Counted from the first letter of the stretch, positions 1 to 6,966 are shown. The stretch: DNA of 15,782 nt from an uncultured Oscillospiraceae bacterium (GCA_910589085.1 CAJUSG010000056.1:1-15782); one strand, 5' to 3'. Numbers and translations: made by a program. The notes: a model not told the origin generated them from the sequence alone.

Positions 1-2
1 AT

Positions 3-320
3 GTTGTTCTGCCCAGCGGCAGCGATAAAACTGTGACCGTCACCTTTACGGACACGCCTGAAATCACCGGCGAGGGCAGTATCCGCAAGGTGGACGCGGA
101 CGATCCCACCAGGGGCCTTGCTGGAGCAGTCATCAAGATCACCGGCGTGGACAACGACTTCACCGGGACCTACGTCACCGGCGCGGGCGGCTACCTGACG
201 GACGTGCCCTGGAAGGATATGCCCCTGGGCAGTTACACCGCCGAGGAGGTCACTCCTCCGGAGGGTTACACCAAGAGTCCCGATGTAAATAAGACAAACT
301 TCAACTATCCAAAAGCGTGA
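3..320 (+). CDS. Partial Cna-B/SpaA-like surface protein, C-terminal end
   Basis: The reading frame is open at the left edge, so only the last 105 or so residues are present. The visible part has one prealbumin-like (Cna-B/SpaA) repeat: it begins GSIRKVDADDPTRGLAGAVI, continues through a GTYVTGAGGYLTDVPW strand region and ends with the typical E(E)VTPPEGY closing motif. Such domains form stalks of Gram-positive surface adhesins and pilins and are common in conjugative elements, where they may promote cell contact. The protein ends soon after the domain (NFNYPKA) with no LPXTG motif and no membrane anchor. It may therefore be secreted, held non-covalently, or truncated. The function is inferred from the fold signature only. 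A structured intergenic hairpin and a strong terminator follow. Confidence 0.7.
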   Translation, partial: VVLPSGSDKTVTVTFTDTPEITGEGSIRKVDADDPTRGLAGAVIKITGVDNDFTGTYVTGAGGYLTDVPWKDMPLGSYTAEEVTPPEGYTKSPDVNKTNFNYPKA

Positions 321-340
321 GGAAATGGTATTCTGAGGAT

Positions 341-423
341 GTATTTAGGTAAGATTTTTTCAGGTCAGATATTTGCTCCAGGGGGTACTATGCCCCTTGG
401 AGGTCTGTCAGAATCCTAAATAC
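341..423. other. Long nested hairpin in intergenic region, function unknown
   Basis: The arms GTATTTAGG (341-349) and CCTAAATAC (415-423) pair perfectly. Inside them CTCCAGGGGG (376-385) pairs with CCCCTTGGAG (393-402) with one G-T wobble around a 7-base loop, and GATT/AATC (353-356 and 412-415) may add pairs. No T-run follows on either strand, so it is not a simple terminator. It could be a structured RNA, an mRNA 3'-end stabiliser or a DNA recognition site. The sequence alone does not decide. Confidence 0.5.
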
Positions 424-439
424 CAACACGAGAACGTAC

Positions 440-483
440 AAAAACCGCAGTCAGCTCCTTTGGGAGAGGACTGCGGTTTTTTG
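440..483 (+). terminator. Strong intrinsic terminator
   Basis: AAAAACCGCAGTC (440-452) pairs with GACTGCGGTTTTT (469-481), with an inner CTCC/GGAG stem, and ends in a run of T. It lies between the surface-protein gene and the JAB gene and separates the two units on the + strand. The A and T tracts would also give a weaker terminator on the opposite strand. Confidence 0.85.
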
Positions 484-516
484 CGTCCTCACAAAAATTT
501 GAAAGGAGCATAAACC

Positions 517-1896
517 ATGAGTGACAACAACCTGTTTGCTTTCCCGGGAGAAAGCACCGGCCTGGACGCCGGAGACATCTTTGGAGACGGCAGCTTTACC
601 GACCTGGGCAGCGCCGACGACGGTGAGAATCCCTTTGACGGCATGACACCCGCCGAACCGGAGGCCGCACCTGCCCCCGCTGCTCCGGCCCCCGCGCCCA
701 TGCAGCAGATCCCCAGCCAGCCGACCCCTCAGCCGACGCCCCAGCCGGTATCCACTCCGGCAGCGCCCACGGCCCCTCCCGTTCCCAAGGAGCAGCCAAA
801 AACACCTCCCGCCCAGCCTGCGGAGGAAGAACCCAACCCCCTGATGGCCGCCATGGACCTTCAGGAGCAGAAAAACGTCCGTCAGGTCGCCGCGCCGGTT
901 TTCGCCCAGCTCCCTGTCTTTTCCTACAACGGGAACCAGGAGCCCATCGAGAACACGGAGCAGACCTTTGATGAGCTGCGTCTGGCCAAGGCGGACGACT
1001 TTCCCGAGTTTGACGAGGCCCAGAGTATCTCCTGGAGCGTAACCTACGGCAAAATCACCAAGAGCGTGGCCACACCGCGCAAGACCAAGATTGGCGACTT
1101 CAAGCGTGAGATCGAGAGCTCCAAGGAGTTTATGGACGCGTTGAAAAAGGCCACGGACAAGCGGCCCAAGTGCATTGTGAAGCCCACGGTGAAAATGCAG
1201 AAGAAGGGTGAAGGGACCTACAAGGGCATTTTCCCCCGTATGGCAGACGCCAGAGCGTCCGACAAGACCATCTGCTTCATTCCCGCCCGGGACGGGCATG
1301 TGTATGAGCGGAGGGTCACAGGTGTTGGAGAGTTCATCACCCCCACCAGCGGAGTGACCTACCTGGATGAGATCAGGGCCGGCTTTACGCCGGCCCTCCC
1401 CCTCATCCCATACTCTCTGCTGGAACAGGCCATCGCACTGTTCCGCCGCCTGATGAATGCCGGGACGAACGGCCACCCGCTGGAGGCCCTGGTCCACATC
1501 TACTGGGACCGGGTGGAGCAGGAGTTTTTTCTCCATGTGCCCCGTCAGCGTGTCGGGAAAATGTCTGTAGACACGGTACTGGACGGCGATGACCTGCTGG
1601 ACGACGAGCGGTATCTCCACTATGCCGACCTGCACTCCCACAATGATATGCCCGCACAGTTTTCCCCTACAGACGACCAGGACGAGCGGGCCAACCGGGT
1701 CTACATGGTCATGGGCCGCCTGGACCGCTATTTCCCGGAGCTCTCTGTCCGGGTGTGCAACGGCGGTCATTTCTGCGCCATTTCTCCGGAACAGGTCCTG
1801 GAGCCGATACCGAAACGGGGCTTTCCACTGGACTGGCTGGACCGTATCCAGCCCGCCGGGGAGAATGCCTTCCCTTTTGGTGAGGTGGCGGCATGA
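517..1896 (+). CDS. JAMM/JAB-domain protein, PRTRC system protein A type
   Basis: 459 residues; the start follows GAAAGGAG with good spacing. A Pro/Ala/Gln-rich linker fills about residues 46-112. A middle globular part (about 130-260) begins VFSYNG. The C-terminal part carries a perfect JAMM zinc metalloprotease signature: H373-x-H375, seven residues, S383, two residues, D386, in the context ADLHSHNDMPAQFSPTDDQD. The surroundings (GH.YERRVTGVGEF before it, RVCNGGHFCAI after it) match my memory of PRTRC protein A. JAMM enzymes cut isopeptide or peptide bonds of ubiquitin-like proteins; PRTRC A is the presumed deconjugating or processing enzyme of its system. The stop overlaps the start of the ThiF-like gene (ATGA), which suggests translational coupling. 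The middle region may hold a fused ubiquitin-like domain (see findings). Family call is confident; activity is inferred. Confidence 0.85.
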   Translation: MSDNNLFAFPGESTGLDAGDIFGDGSFTDLGSADDGENPFDGMTPAEPEAAPAPAAPAPAPMQQIPSQPTPQPTPQPVSTPAAPTAPPVPKEQPKTPPAQPAEEEPNPLMAAMDLQEQKNVRQVAAPVFAQLPVFSYNGNQEPIENTEQTFDELRLAKADDFPEFDEAQSISWSVTYGKITKSVATPRKTKIGDFKREIESSKEFMDALKKATDKRPKCIVKPTVKMQKKGEGTYKGIFPRMADARASDKTICFIPARDGHVYERRVTGVGEFITPTSGVTYLDEIRAGFTPALPLIPYSLLEQAIALFRRLMNAGTNGHPLEALVHIYWDRVEQEFFLHVPRQRVGKMSVDTVLDGDDLLDDERYLHYADLHSHNDMPAQFSPTDDQDERANRVYMVMGRLDRYFPELSVRVCNGGHFCAISPEQVLEPIPKRGFPLDWLDRIQPAGENAFPFGEVAA

Positions 1897-2657
1897 TCTT
1901 CTCAAAAGAACGCCCTGTCAAAATCGTCATGATTGGCGCCGGTGGGACCGGGGGCCATATCGCCCCGCATCTCTACCGGCTGCTGTACGCCCTGGAGCGT
2001 CCGGTAAAGTTCATCGTCTGTGATGGGGATATCGTGGAGGAAAAGAACCTTGTACGGCAGAACTTCACCGAGGCGGATTTAGGCTTGAACAAGGCCCGGG
2101 TAGTGGCCGAGCGGTACTCCGATGTCTTTGGCCTGGAGACCTCCTATGTCCCGGACTTCATTGAGAGTGCGGAAAAGCTGGAGGAGTTGATCAAGCCCAA
2201 CGCTCGGAGGGTCAGCGCATACAGCAGTAAAACGGTCACAGAGCTGGTCATTCTGATTGGCGCTGTGGACAACAACCGCTCCCGCCAGCTCTGTCATGAG
2301 GTATTTATGAAAGCGGAGAATTTGGTCTACATCGACTCCGGCAACGGAGAGTACACCGGCCAGGTGGTCTGCGGAATCCGCTGCAGGGGAACGACCTACT
2401 ACAAGCTGGTCGGGGAGCTCTATCCTGACATGGCCCAGGCGGACGACCTGTTTCCATCTGAGGTGTCCTGCGCGGACGCCTCGGTATCCGCCCCCCAGAC
2501 CATTGTGGCAAATCTCATGGCGGCCACGGCTGTGGTGACGATGATCTACAATATTTTGGTGGTAGCCAGTAGCACCGTACAGCAGGCCACCTTTTCCACC
2601 AAGACGGTCAACATTCGCGCCTACAAAAAACAGAGGAAAGGTCGGCAAGCAACATAG
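1893..2657 (+). CDS. ThiF/E1-like adenylating protein, PRTRC ThiF type
   Basis: 254 residues, starting within the stop of the JAB gene (4-base overlap). Residues 11-21 form the Rossmann nucleotide-binding loop IVMIGAGGTGG, followed by the E1 motif CDGDIVEEKNLVRQNF (Asp after strand 2, then the Arg and Gln of the adenylation site). GAVDNNRSR near residue 130 matches the second adenylation-site strand of the family. Cys193 in SEVSCADASVSAPQTI is the best candidate for a thioester-forming cysteine, as in the PSC(S/A) motif of PRTRC ThiF proteins. E1-like enzymes adenylate the C-terminal glycine of a ubiquitin-like protein and pass it on as a thioester. Overlap with a JAB gene and an E2-like gene further on support a conjugation system. 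The tail is basic (KKQRKGRQAT). The gene converges on the XRE gene with 6 bases between stops. Confidence 0.88.
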   Translation: MIFSKERPVKIVMIGAGGTGGHIAPHLYRLLYALERPVKFIVCDGDIVEEKNLVRQNFTEADLGLNKARVVAERYSDVFGLETSYVPDFIESAEKLEELIKPNARRVSAYSSKTVTELVILIGAVDNNRSRQLCHEVFMKAENLVYIDSGNGEYTGQVVCGIRCRGTTYYKLVGELYPDMAQADDLFPSEVSCADASVSAPQTIVANLMAATAVVTMIYNILVVASSTVQQATFSTKTVNIRAYKKQRKGRQAT

Positions 2658-2663
2658 TCAGAA

Positions 2664-2888
2664 TCACACAAAAAGTTCATCATAAGAAACATCAAGCAGC
2701 TCACGTAAAAGTTTTAATTCATCGGGATAAATATGGCGCTGTCCTACTTCTATTTTTGCCAATGCGCTGCGTGTAACATCACACCCACGCACCTGAAGCT
2801 GTGCCGAAAGCTGTTCCTGAGACAGATTTTTTTGCATACGCAGGCGGCGAATATTTTGTCCAAGCATTTTCTCGTATTCGATATTCAT
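2664..2888 (-). CDS. XRE-family helix-turn-helix regulator
   Basis: 74 residues, almost entirely one HTH_3/XRE domain: GQNIRRLRMQKNLSQEQLSAQL is helix 1 to 2, then DVTRSALAKIEVGQRHIYPDEL is the recognition helix and the following turn. It is a small single-domain DNA-binding protein, most likely a repressor. It is transcribed away from the SLOG gene, with a 106-base gap that holds inverted repeats overlapping the SLOG promoter, so autoregulation and control of the SLOG gene are the natural reading. A GAGGG lies 9 bases before ATG. Base composition is clearly richer in A and T than in the flanking genes, as in the SLOG gene, so the two look like one acquired cargo module. Confidence 0.85.
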   Translation of the reverse strand: MNIEYEKMLGQNIRRLRMQKNLSQEQLSAQLQVRGCDVTRSALAKIEVGQRHIYPDELKLLRELLDVSYDELFV

Positions 2889-2902
2889 ATCAAACCCTCA
2901 TC

Positions 2903-2974
2903 GCACTTATATTGGAGCAATTTGTGTTGATTTTATTCTCCAAACGCGCTAGAATTGCACCTATATAAGTGCAA
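2903..2974. promoter_or_regulatory. Probable operator of the XRE regulator
   Basis: GCACTTATA (2903-2911) and TATAAGTGC (2964-2972) form a 9-base inverted repeat flanking the SLOG promoter. The right copy is also part of a tighter palindrome, TTGCAC-N8-GTGCAA (2955-2974), that starts at the last base of the -10 box. Such half-sites are typical XRE targets. Binding is inferred. Confidence 0.6.
2927..2955 (+). promoter_or_regulatory. Sigma-70 type promoter of the SLOG gene
   Basis: TTGATT (2927-2932), a 17-base spacer and TAGAAT (2950-2955) lie 39 bases before the SLOG start. The operator-like palindrome overlaps the end of the -10 box, so repression by steric block is plausible. Confidence 0.7.
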
Positions 2975-2994
2975 CAAAAGATGAGGTGCTAAAT

Positions 2995-3480
2995 ATGAAC
3001 CTAAAAGACAAAACTTGCTGTTTTACAGGACACCGTGACATTCCAAACAGCATATTGCCACAATTACGCAGTCAGATAAATGAAATGGTGACTGCTCTGA
3101 TTGAATCCGGTATATGTTTCTTTGGAGCGGGAGGTGCTATCGGCTTCGATACACTGGCGGCAGAAGCTGTTCTGAATCTGAGAAAAAAATATCCGCACGT
3201 GAAGCTGATTTTGGTCCTGCCTTGCCCAGAACAAGCGGGCAGATGGAGCCGAGAAGCAAAGCTTCGATATGAACAAATCAAAAAAAGTGCAGACAAAATT
3301 GTCTACACCAGCGAACGGTATACATCGGATTGTATGTTTCGGCGCAACCGGCATCTTGTTGATGGAAGCTCCGTCTGCATATCCTACTGTACAAGAAATA
3401 CAGGCGGGACTGCGTATACAGTAAGATATGCCCAACAATGCGGACTACGGGTTATATCGTTAAGTAATTTCATTTTGTAA
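2995..3480 (+). CDS. SLOG-family (YpsA/DUF1273-like) nucleotide-binding protein
   Basis: 161 residues from ATG at 2995, preceded by GAGGTG; an in-frame GTG at 2986 lies inside that Shine-Dalgarno and is less likely. It opens CCFTGHRDIP, then FFGAGGAIGFDTLAAEAVL (the glycine-rich SLOG nucleotide-binding loop with its GFD), and later LILVLPCPEQAGRWS and RNRHLVDGSSVCISYC (the conserved NR..D.S). SLOG proteins have a Rossmann-like fold that binds nucleotides or related ligands. They occur as ligand sensors or effectors in stress and conflict systems, and YpsA-like members are common cargo on Firmicute mobile elements. The precise ligand is unknown. It is probably controlled by the divergent XRE repressor. 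Its A/T-rich codon use (many AAA, ATA, AGA) contrasts with neighbours. Confidence 0.85.
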   Translation: MNLKDKTCCFTGHRDIPNSILPQLRSQINEMVTALIESGICFFGAGGAIGFDTLAAEAVLNLRKKYPHVKLILVLPCPEQAGRWSREAKLRYEQIKKSADKIVYTSERYTSDCMFRRNRHLVDGSSVCISYCTRNTGGTAYTVRYAQQCGLRVISLSNFIL

Positions 3481-3513
3481 CTGCACAACAATTCAGAGGA
3501 AGGAATTATCTCT

Positions 3514-4239
3514 ATGAAAAATCTCTACATTCCCAAAGGAAAAATCCTGAACTATGAATCGCTGATCTGCCAGGATATCGTCAATGACGGCACTCTGATC
3601 GTGGAGGACAAAATCCATGCCCGCCACATCTCCGGCCAGGGCGTTGTGAACGCCGGGGCCATCTCCTGCCGCTCCCTGTCCGCTTTGGACATCAATGCGG
3701 CCTACATCACCACCGGCAAGCTGGCGGCAGAGCGGGTGTGCGCCTCGGAGGTCAAGGTCTCCGGCGCCGCGGTAGTCTCCTGCTGCCTGGAGGCGGCCTA
3801 TGTGGTGACGCCCAAGCTGACGGTGGCTCTGAGCGAGATCGGTGAGATGGACGTTAAGGACGTGGTCAATCTCACCGACAAACGGCGGAGCATTTTCGGC
3901 GCTGTGCTGGCCGGCTTTTTCCGGCGGCTCTGGCTGTCGCTGACCCATCGAATCCCCGCAGACGCCGAGTGCATCCCCGAACAGCCAGAACACAATCCCA
4001 TCATGCGTCTCACGGATGAAGAAGGGATGAAAAAAGTATCCGAGATGCTGAACATAGACCCCAATGCCGATTTGTGGCAGGATTTTGAGTTCAAGCGGCT
4101 GGCGGCCCTCTACCGTCTGCTGAAGTCGGAGGGCTACGCCCTGCGGCTGGCCCCGTTCCCGGTCCCCTCTACAAGAGAGTGCCCGGACTTCACCTATGAG
4201 GATACCGCACAGGACAAAGACAAGAAGAACGCCGCTTAG
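3514..4239 (+). CDS. Bactofilin-like polymer-forming protein
   Basis: 241 residues; AGAGGAAGGA lies upstream at a slightly long spacing. Residues about 5-115 show a short-period pattern of hydrophobic and Gly/Ala positions (DGTLIVEDKIHARHISGQGV, then VNAGAISCRSL, INAAYITTGKL, ERVCASEVKVSG), as expected for a right-handed beta-helix such as a bactofilin or polymer-forming cytoskeletal domain. A basic, hydrophobic stretch follows (GAVLAGFFRRLWLSLTHR, about 129-146), possibly a membrane-contacting helix, and then a charged helical tail. Bactofilins self-assemble into filaments that position cell-surface machinery. A scaffold role for the element's transfer or partition machinery is only inference. 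The family call rests on the repeat pattern, not on a unique motif. Confidence 0.6.
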   Translation: MKNLYIPKGKILNYESLICQDIVNDGTLIVEDKIHARHISGQGVVNAGAISCRSLSALDINAAYITTGKLAAERVCASEVKVSGAAVVSCCLEAAYVVTPKLTVALSEIGEMDVKDVVNLTDKRRSIFGAVLAGFFRRLWLSLTHRIPADAECIPEQPEHNPIMRLTDEEGMKKVSEMLNIDPNADLWQDFEFKRLAALYRLLKSEGYALRLAPFPVPSTRECPDFTYEDTAQDKDKKNAA

Positions 4240-4252
4240 GTGTTCACCCAGA

Positions 4253-4294
4253 GGGGCTGTGATGAAAAACTCACGGCCCCCTTCTGTCTATTTT
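4253..4294 (+). terminator. Hairpin, possible weak terminator within the gene series
   Basis: GGGGCTGTGA (4253-4262) pairs with TCACGGCCCC (4271-4280) through ten pairs including one G-T wobble, with an 8-base loop. A broken pyrimidine tract ending in TTTT (4281-4294) follows. It lies between the bactofilin-like and methyltransferase genes, just before the latter's Shine-Dalgarno (GGAGG). It may reduce read-through or mark an mRNA end. Confidence 0.55.
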
Positions 4295-4305
4295 GGAGGA
4301 AAGCT

Positions 4306-5727
4306 ATGGAAGAATCGACAATGACACAAAATCAGGCTGTCCCACAGCGGTTTTACGCGCTGGAGCAACTGACCGACCGGGCACAGACCATCCGCCTGAT
4401 TGCGGACGCTCTGCAAGTCTACCGGGGACAGGTGGCCCAGCAGCTGGATGCGGGTGAACAAGCACAGGCCTATGACATTTATCAAGTATTGGAGCGGCAG
4501 CGGGATACTTTGGTGGAATTGCTGCGCTCCACCCGGCCTTTTCTCATGGAACTGGAGCACCGGCTGGCCGTCTCTGTGGATTCCCTTGCCGGGCAGCTGT
4601 CCACCTTCCAGTTAATGACCAAAGACTACCGTAAGCTGACAGCGGTGCTGAAGCAGTTTGCGAACAGTCTGCCCAACAACCAGACCACTAATGCCGCTGT
4701 TATTGGCCGCCTGATGAACAATGTCCGCATGGGCCACTATCCCACCGATTTGGACCATGTGGATCTCATTACCCGGGGTATCGCCTTCCCCAGTGGCGTG
4801 ACCACCAATCTGCTGGACCCCTGCTGTGGGACCGGCGCCGCCCTTCGGAAGATGGCCATGGGGAATAACTGCTTCTGCTATGGCATCGAACTGGACCGCA
4901 GCCGCGCGGAGCAGGCGCAGGACCAGCTCCACCGTGTAGGTTTTGGCAGCTTCTTCGGGTCTTACATCAGCCCCGGGACGTTCCACGTTGTCTTTCTCAA
5001 CCCACCCTATCTGTCCGTCCTGTCCGAAAAAAGCGGGCGGAGCCGGGACGAGAAGCGGTTTTTGCTGGAGAGCATTCCCACACTGACCTGGGGCGGGCTG
5101 ATGGTCTATATCGTCCCCTACTACCGGATGACCGAGGATATTTGCCGGGTGTTCTGCGACAACTTTGAACAGGTGTCCATCCACCGTTTTCTGGATGGGG
5201 AGTTCAAAAAGTTTAAGCAGGTGGCGGTCATGGGACTGCGCCGGCACAGAACCGACGGCAGTATCGAGGCGGAAAAGCTGTGTGAGGCCGCGTCCCATCC
5301 GGAGCGCCTGCCCACGCTGGACGCTCTGGAGGCCGGGCGCTACGCCCTACCCGCTTCGCCTCTGAAGGTGGAAAACTTCCGGGGCGCGGAGTTCAATGAG
5401 GACGAATTGGCCCGGCAGCTGAAGGAGTCGTCCAGCTTTGACCGGCTGTTTGCCAAGAGCAAGCTGGACAGCGAACCAAAATCTCCGCCGCTCCCCCTGA
5501 GTATCGGCCAGGTAGGGCTGATCGGAGGCTCCGGGCTTATCAACGGCCTGATGGAGTGCGACTATCCCCATATCATCAAGGGGCGCATCGTCAAAGAGAA
5601 GCGTACCACCTCCCAGGAGAACCGCTCCCAGGAGGGACACCTGATTTCTACCGAGTATAAGGAGACTGTCTCCAACCGGATGATTTTCAACCTGCTTACG
5701 CCAAATGGCTTTATATCATTGGCGTAG
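4306..5727 (+). CDS. DNA N6-adenine methyltransferase-like protein (DUF6094 type)
   Basis: 473 residues from ATG at 4306, chosen because TTTTGGAGG precedes it at ideal spacing. Residues about 1-125 are a helical, partly coiled N-terminal part. The S-adenosylmethionine loop is LLDPCCGTGAAL (Asp171 onward) with the acidic YGIELDR strand end after it. The catalytic motif IV is N232-P-P-Y235, the signature of amino-methylating enzymes that act on adenine or cytosine N4. The C-terminal 200 residues (FRGAEFNEDEL, then LPLSIGQVGLIGGSGLINGL) match the DUF6094 proteins common on Firmicute conjugative elements. It may protect the element from host restriction or mark its DNA; no partner endonuclease is visible. 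Ends with an imperfect hairpin over the stop. Confidence 0.83.
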   Translation: MEESTMTQNQAVPQRFYALEQLTDRAQTIRLIADALQVYRGQVAQQLDAGEQAQAYDIYQVLERQRDTLVELLRSTRPFLMELEHRLAVSVDSLAGQLSTFQLMTKDYRKLTAVLKQFANSLPNNQTTNAAVIGRLMNNVRMGHYPTDLDHVDLITRGIAFPSGVTTNLLDPCCGTGAALRKMAMGNNCFCYGIELDRSRAEQAQDQLHRVGFGSFFGSYISPGTFHVVFLNPPYLSVLSEKSGRSRDEKRFLLESIPTLTWGGLMVYIVPYYRMTEDICRVFCDNFEQVSIHRFLDGEFKKFKQVAVMGLRRHRTDGSIEAEKLCEAASHPERLPTLDALEAGRYALPASPLKVENFRGAEFNEDELARQLKESSSFDRLFAKSKLDSEPKSPPLPLSIGQVGLIGGSGLINGLMECDYPHIIKGRIVKEKRTTSQENRSQEGHLISTEYKETVSNRMIFNLLTPNGFISLA

Positions 5728-5735
5728 CCAATTTT
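5697..5735 (+). other. Hairpin overlapping the methyltransferase stop codon
   Basis: TACGCCAA (5697-5704) pairs with TTGGCGTA (5719-5726), and AATTTT follows at 5730-5735. The T tract is short, so this is either a weak terminator or an mRNA processing or stability element just before the next gene's AGGAGG. Confidence 0.45.
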
Positions 5736-5748
5736 AGGAGGAATGAAC

Positions 5749-6033
5749 ATGCCTACTACAAACATGCTGGGCCGATTTAGACCTGGTCGCTTAGTCGCTA
5801 CCCCCGCTGTTCTTGAGGTGGTGCCGCGAAACGAATTGATGAATGCTTTCTACCGGCATTTGCGTTGTGACTGGGGCGACACCTGCGACCATGACAGGAA
5901 TCTCAATAACCAAGCTCTATTGACCGGAGACCGCCTGTTCTCTGTCTATCACTCTGCCAATGACATCAAGTTCTGGATCATCACTGAGTCTGACCGCTCC
6001 GCCACCACTATTTTGCTGCCGGAGGACTACTGA
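5749..6033 (+). CDS. Small conserved mobile-element protein (plasmid-related type)
   Basis: 94 residues from ATG at 5749, eight bases after GGAGG; an in-frame ATG at 5743 is too close to that site. The pattern is GRLVATPAVLE, then HLRCDWGDTCDHDRNLNNQAL, then RLFSVYH, and a strongly conserved end KFWIITESDRSATTILLPEDY. I recognise this as a widespread small protein of plasmids and conjugative elements, usually named only plasmid-related or hypothetical protein. Its biochemical role is not known to me. The close spacing to its neighbours suggests co-transcription. Confidence 0.75.
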   Translation: MPTTNMLGRFRPGRLVATPAVLEVVPRNELMNAFYRHLRCDWGDTCDHDRNLNNQALLTGDRLFSVYHSANDIKFWIITESDRSATTILLPEDY

Positions 6034-6034
6034 C

Positions 6035-6340
6035 ATGGCTGTTGTAATTGATTTTTCCTCATTAACTGGAGAACTGCACAAAGTATCCGAAACGCTGGTG
6101 GACCAGGAGGCCCGTGAGGAGCTCAATCCATATCTGCTGAATGTCATTCTGCCCATGTTGATGCGGGGAGAGTACCCCAGATTGAAGGACATCGACTTTG
6201 AGCAGTTTGAGCAGTACGATCCACCAGAACTGGTTGACTATGTTGAGACAAGCGCCAGGCGAACATATGAGTTGATTGGCATCAACCATAGCCTGTGCGG
6301 ACTTGCACCCTCCTGCGTAAAAACGCAGGCATTTCTATAG
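6035..6340 (+). CDS. Small acidic protein of unknown function
   Basis: 101 residues from ATG at 6035, one base after the previous stop, with GGAGG upstream inside the previous gene. It is acidic and helical in its first two thirds (TGELHKVSETLVDQEAREEL, LKDIDFEQFEQYDPPELVDY). I recognise no family. The reading frame is supported by the tight coupling to the gene before it and by a protein-like composition. The last codons overlap a small hairpin. A role with the conjugation-like module is only suggested by position. Confidence 0.6.
   Translation: MAVVIDFSSLTGELHKVSETLVDQEAREELNPYLLNVILPMLMRGEYPRLKDIDFEQFEQYDPPELVDYVETSARRTYELIGINHSLCGLAPSCVKTQAFL
6312..6336 (+). other. Small hairpin at the end of the acidic-protein gene
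   Basis: CCTGCGT (6312-6318) pairs with ACGCAGG (6323-6329) around an AAAA loop, followed by CATTTCT. It could be a weak terminator or a pause/processing site before the next gene. Confidence 0.4.
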
Positions 6341-6354
6341 GGAAGTAGTTTTAC

Positions 6355-6966
6355 ATGGCCGATTACGGAATCGAGTACCCCATGCAGAGCCTCTATATCG
6401 CAAAGACCTTTTATGACCACGGCCGTCTGGATCATCTGATGGAGAATTTGTACTATAACATCACAGTCTCCTGGGATGAGCTGGGCTGGATCGAAATGGC
6501 GTCGGTGGAAAGCGTATTTGCTGACAGCCGCTGCTATCAGCAGGAGGGGCGCAGAGTAATGGCCAATACATATGAGCCGGATAGAATTACCTACGTCCTC
6601 CGTGATCCACTCCTGACCCGCTATGATGATTTGTGCCGGAAACTGGAAATGCAGACAGGCATCACGCCGGTGGAAAATCAGTTTGCCAGAGAATTGGAAT
6701 CCGCGATCCATCGGAATTTGCAGTTTAACAATTACTGCTATGACTATTGCTGGAAGGACAGCACAAAGGACAGGAAGGGCGCAAAAATCGTCCTGTTTCT
6801 GTTTGAGGAATTTTCGACCTACTATGAGGTGGCGGATGCTTTGTTCACCATTTTAGACTTCTGTAAGGCGAATATCCCCCGGCTGGAGGCTGCGCTTGCA
6901 GAGACAGAGAAAAACAAAGTGATTCCGCTGCCCATACGGGCCGTACCGGAAAAGGAGGCCGCATAA
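6355..6966 (+). CDS. Hypothetical protein
   Basis: 203 residues; the upstream GGGAAG is a poor and distant Shine-Dalgarno, so translation may depend on coupling. No known motif is recognised. It is rich in aromatic residues: MADYGIEYPMQSLYIAKTF at the N-terminus, a Tyr/Cys-rich stretch NNYCYDYCW in the middle, then FLFEEFSTYYEVADALFTI, and a Glu/Lys-rich C-terminal helix. No signal peptide or membrane segment is seen. The stop codon overlaps the ATG of the E2-like gene (TAATG), which links their expression and makes a shared role plausible. Confidence 0.6.
   Translation: MADYGIEYPMQSLYIAKTFYDHGRLDHLMENLYYNITVSWDELGWIEMASVESVFADSRCYQQEGRRVMANTYEPDRITYVLRDPLLTRYDDLCRKLEMQTGITPVENQFARELESAIHRNLQFNNYCYDYCWKDSTKDRKGAKIVLFLFEEFSTYYEVADALFTILDFCKANIPRLEAALAETEKNKVIPLPIRAVPEKEAA

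Noticed and set aside
451..1905. Long open frame on the - strand opposite the JAB gene
   Set aside because: It is the antisense of a GC-rich coding gene; composition is low-complexity Gly/Arg/Leu with no domain, and the + strand frame carries a perfect JAMM motif.
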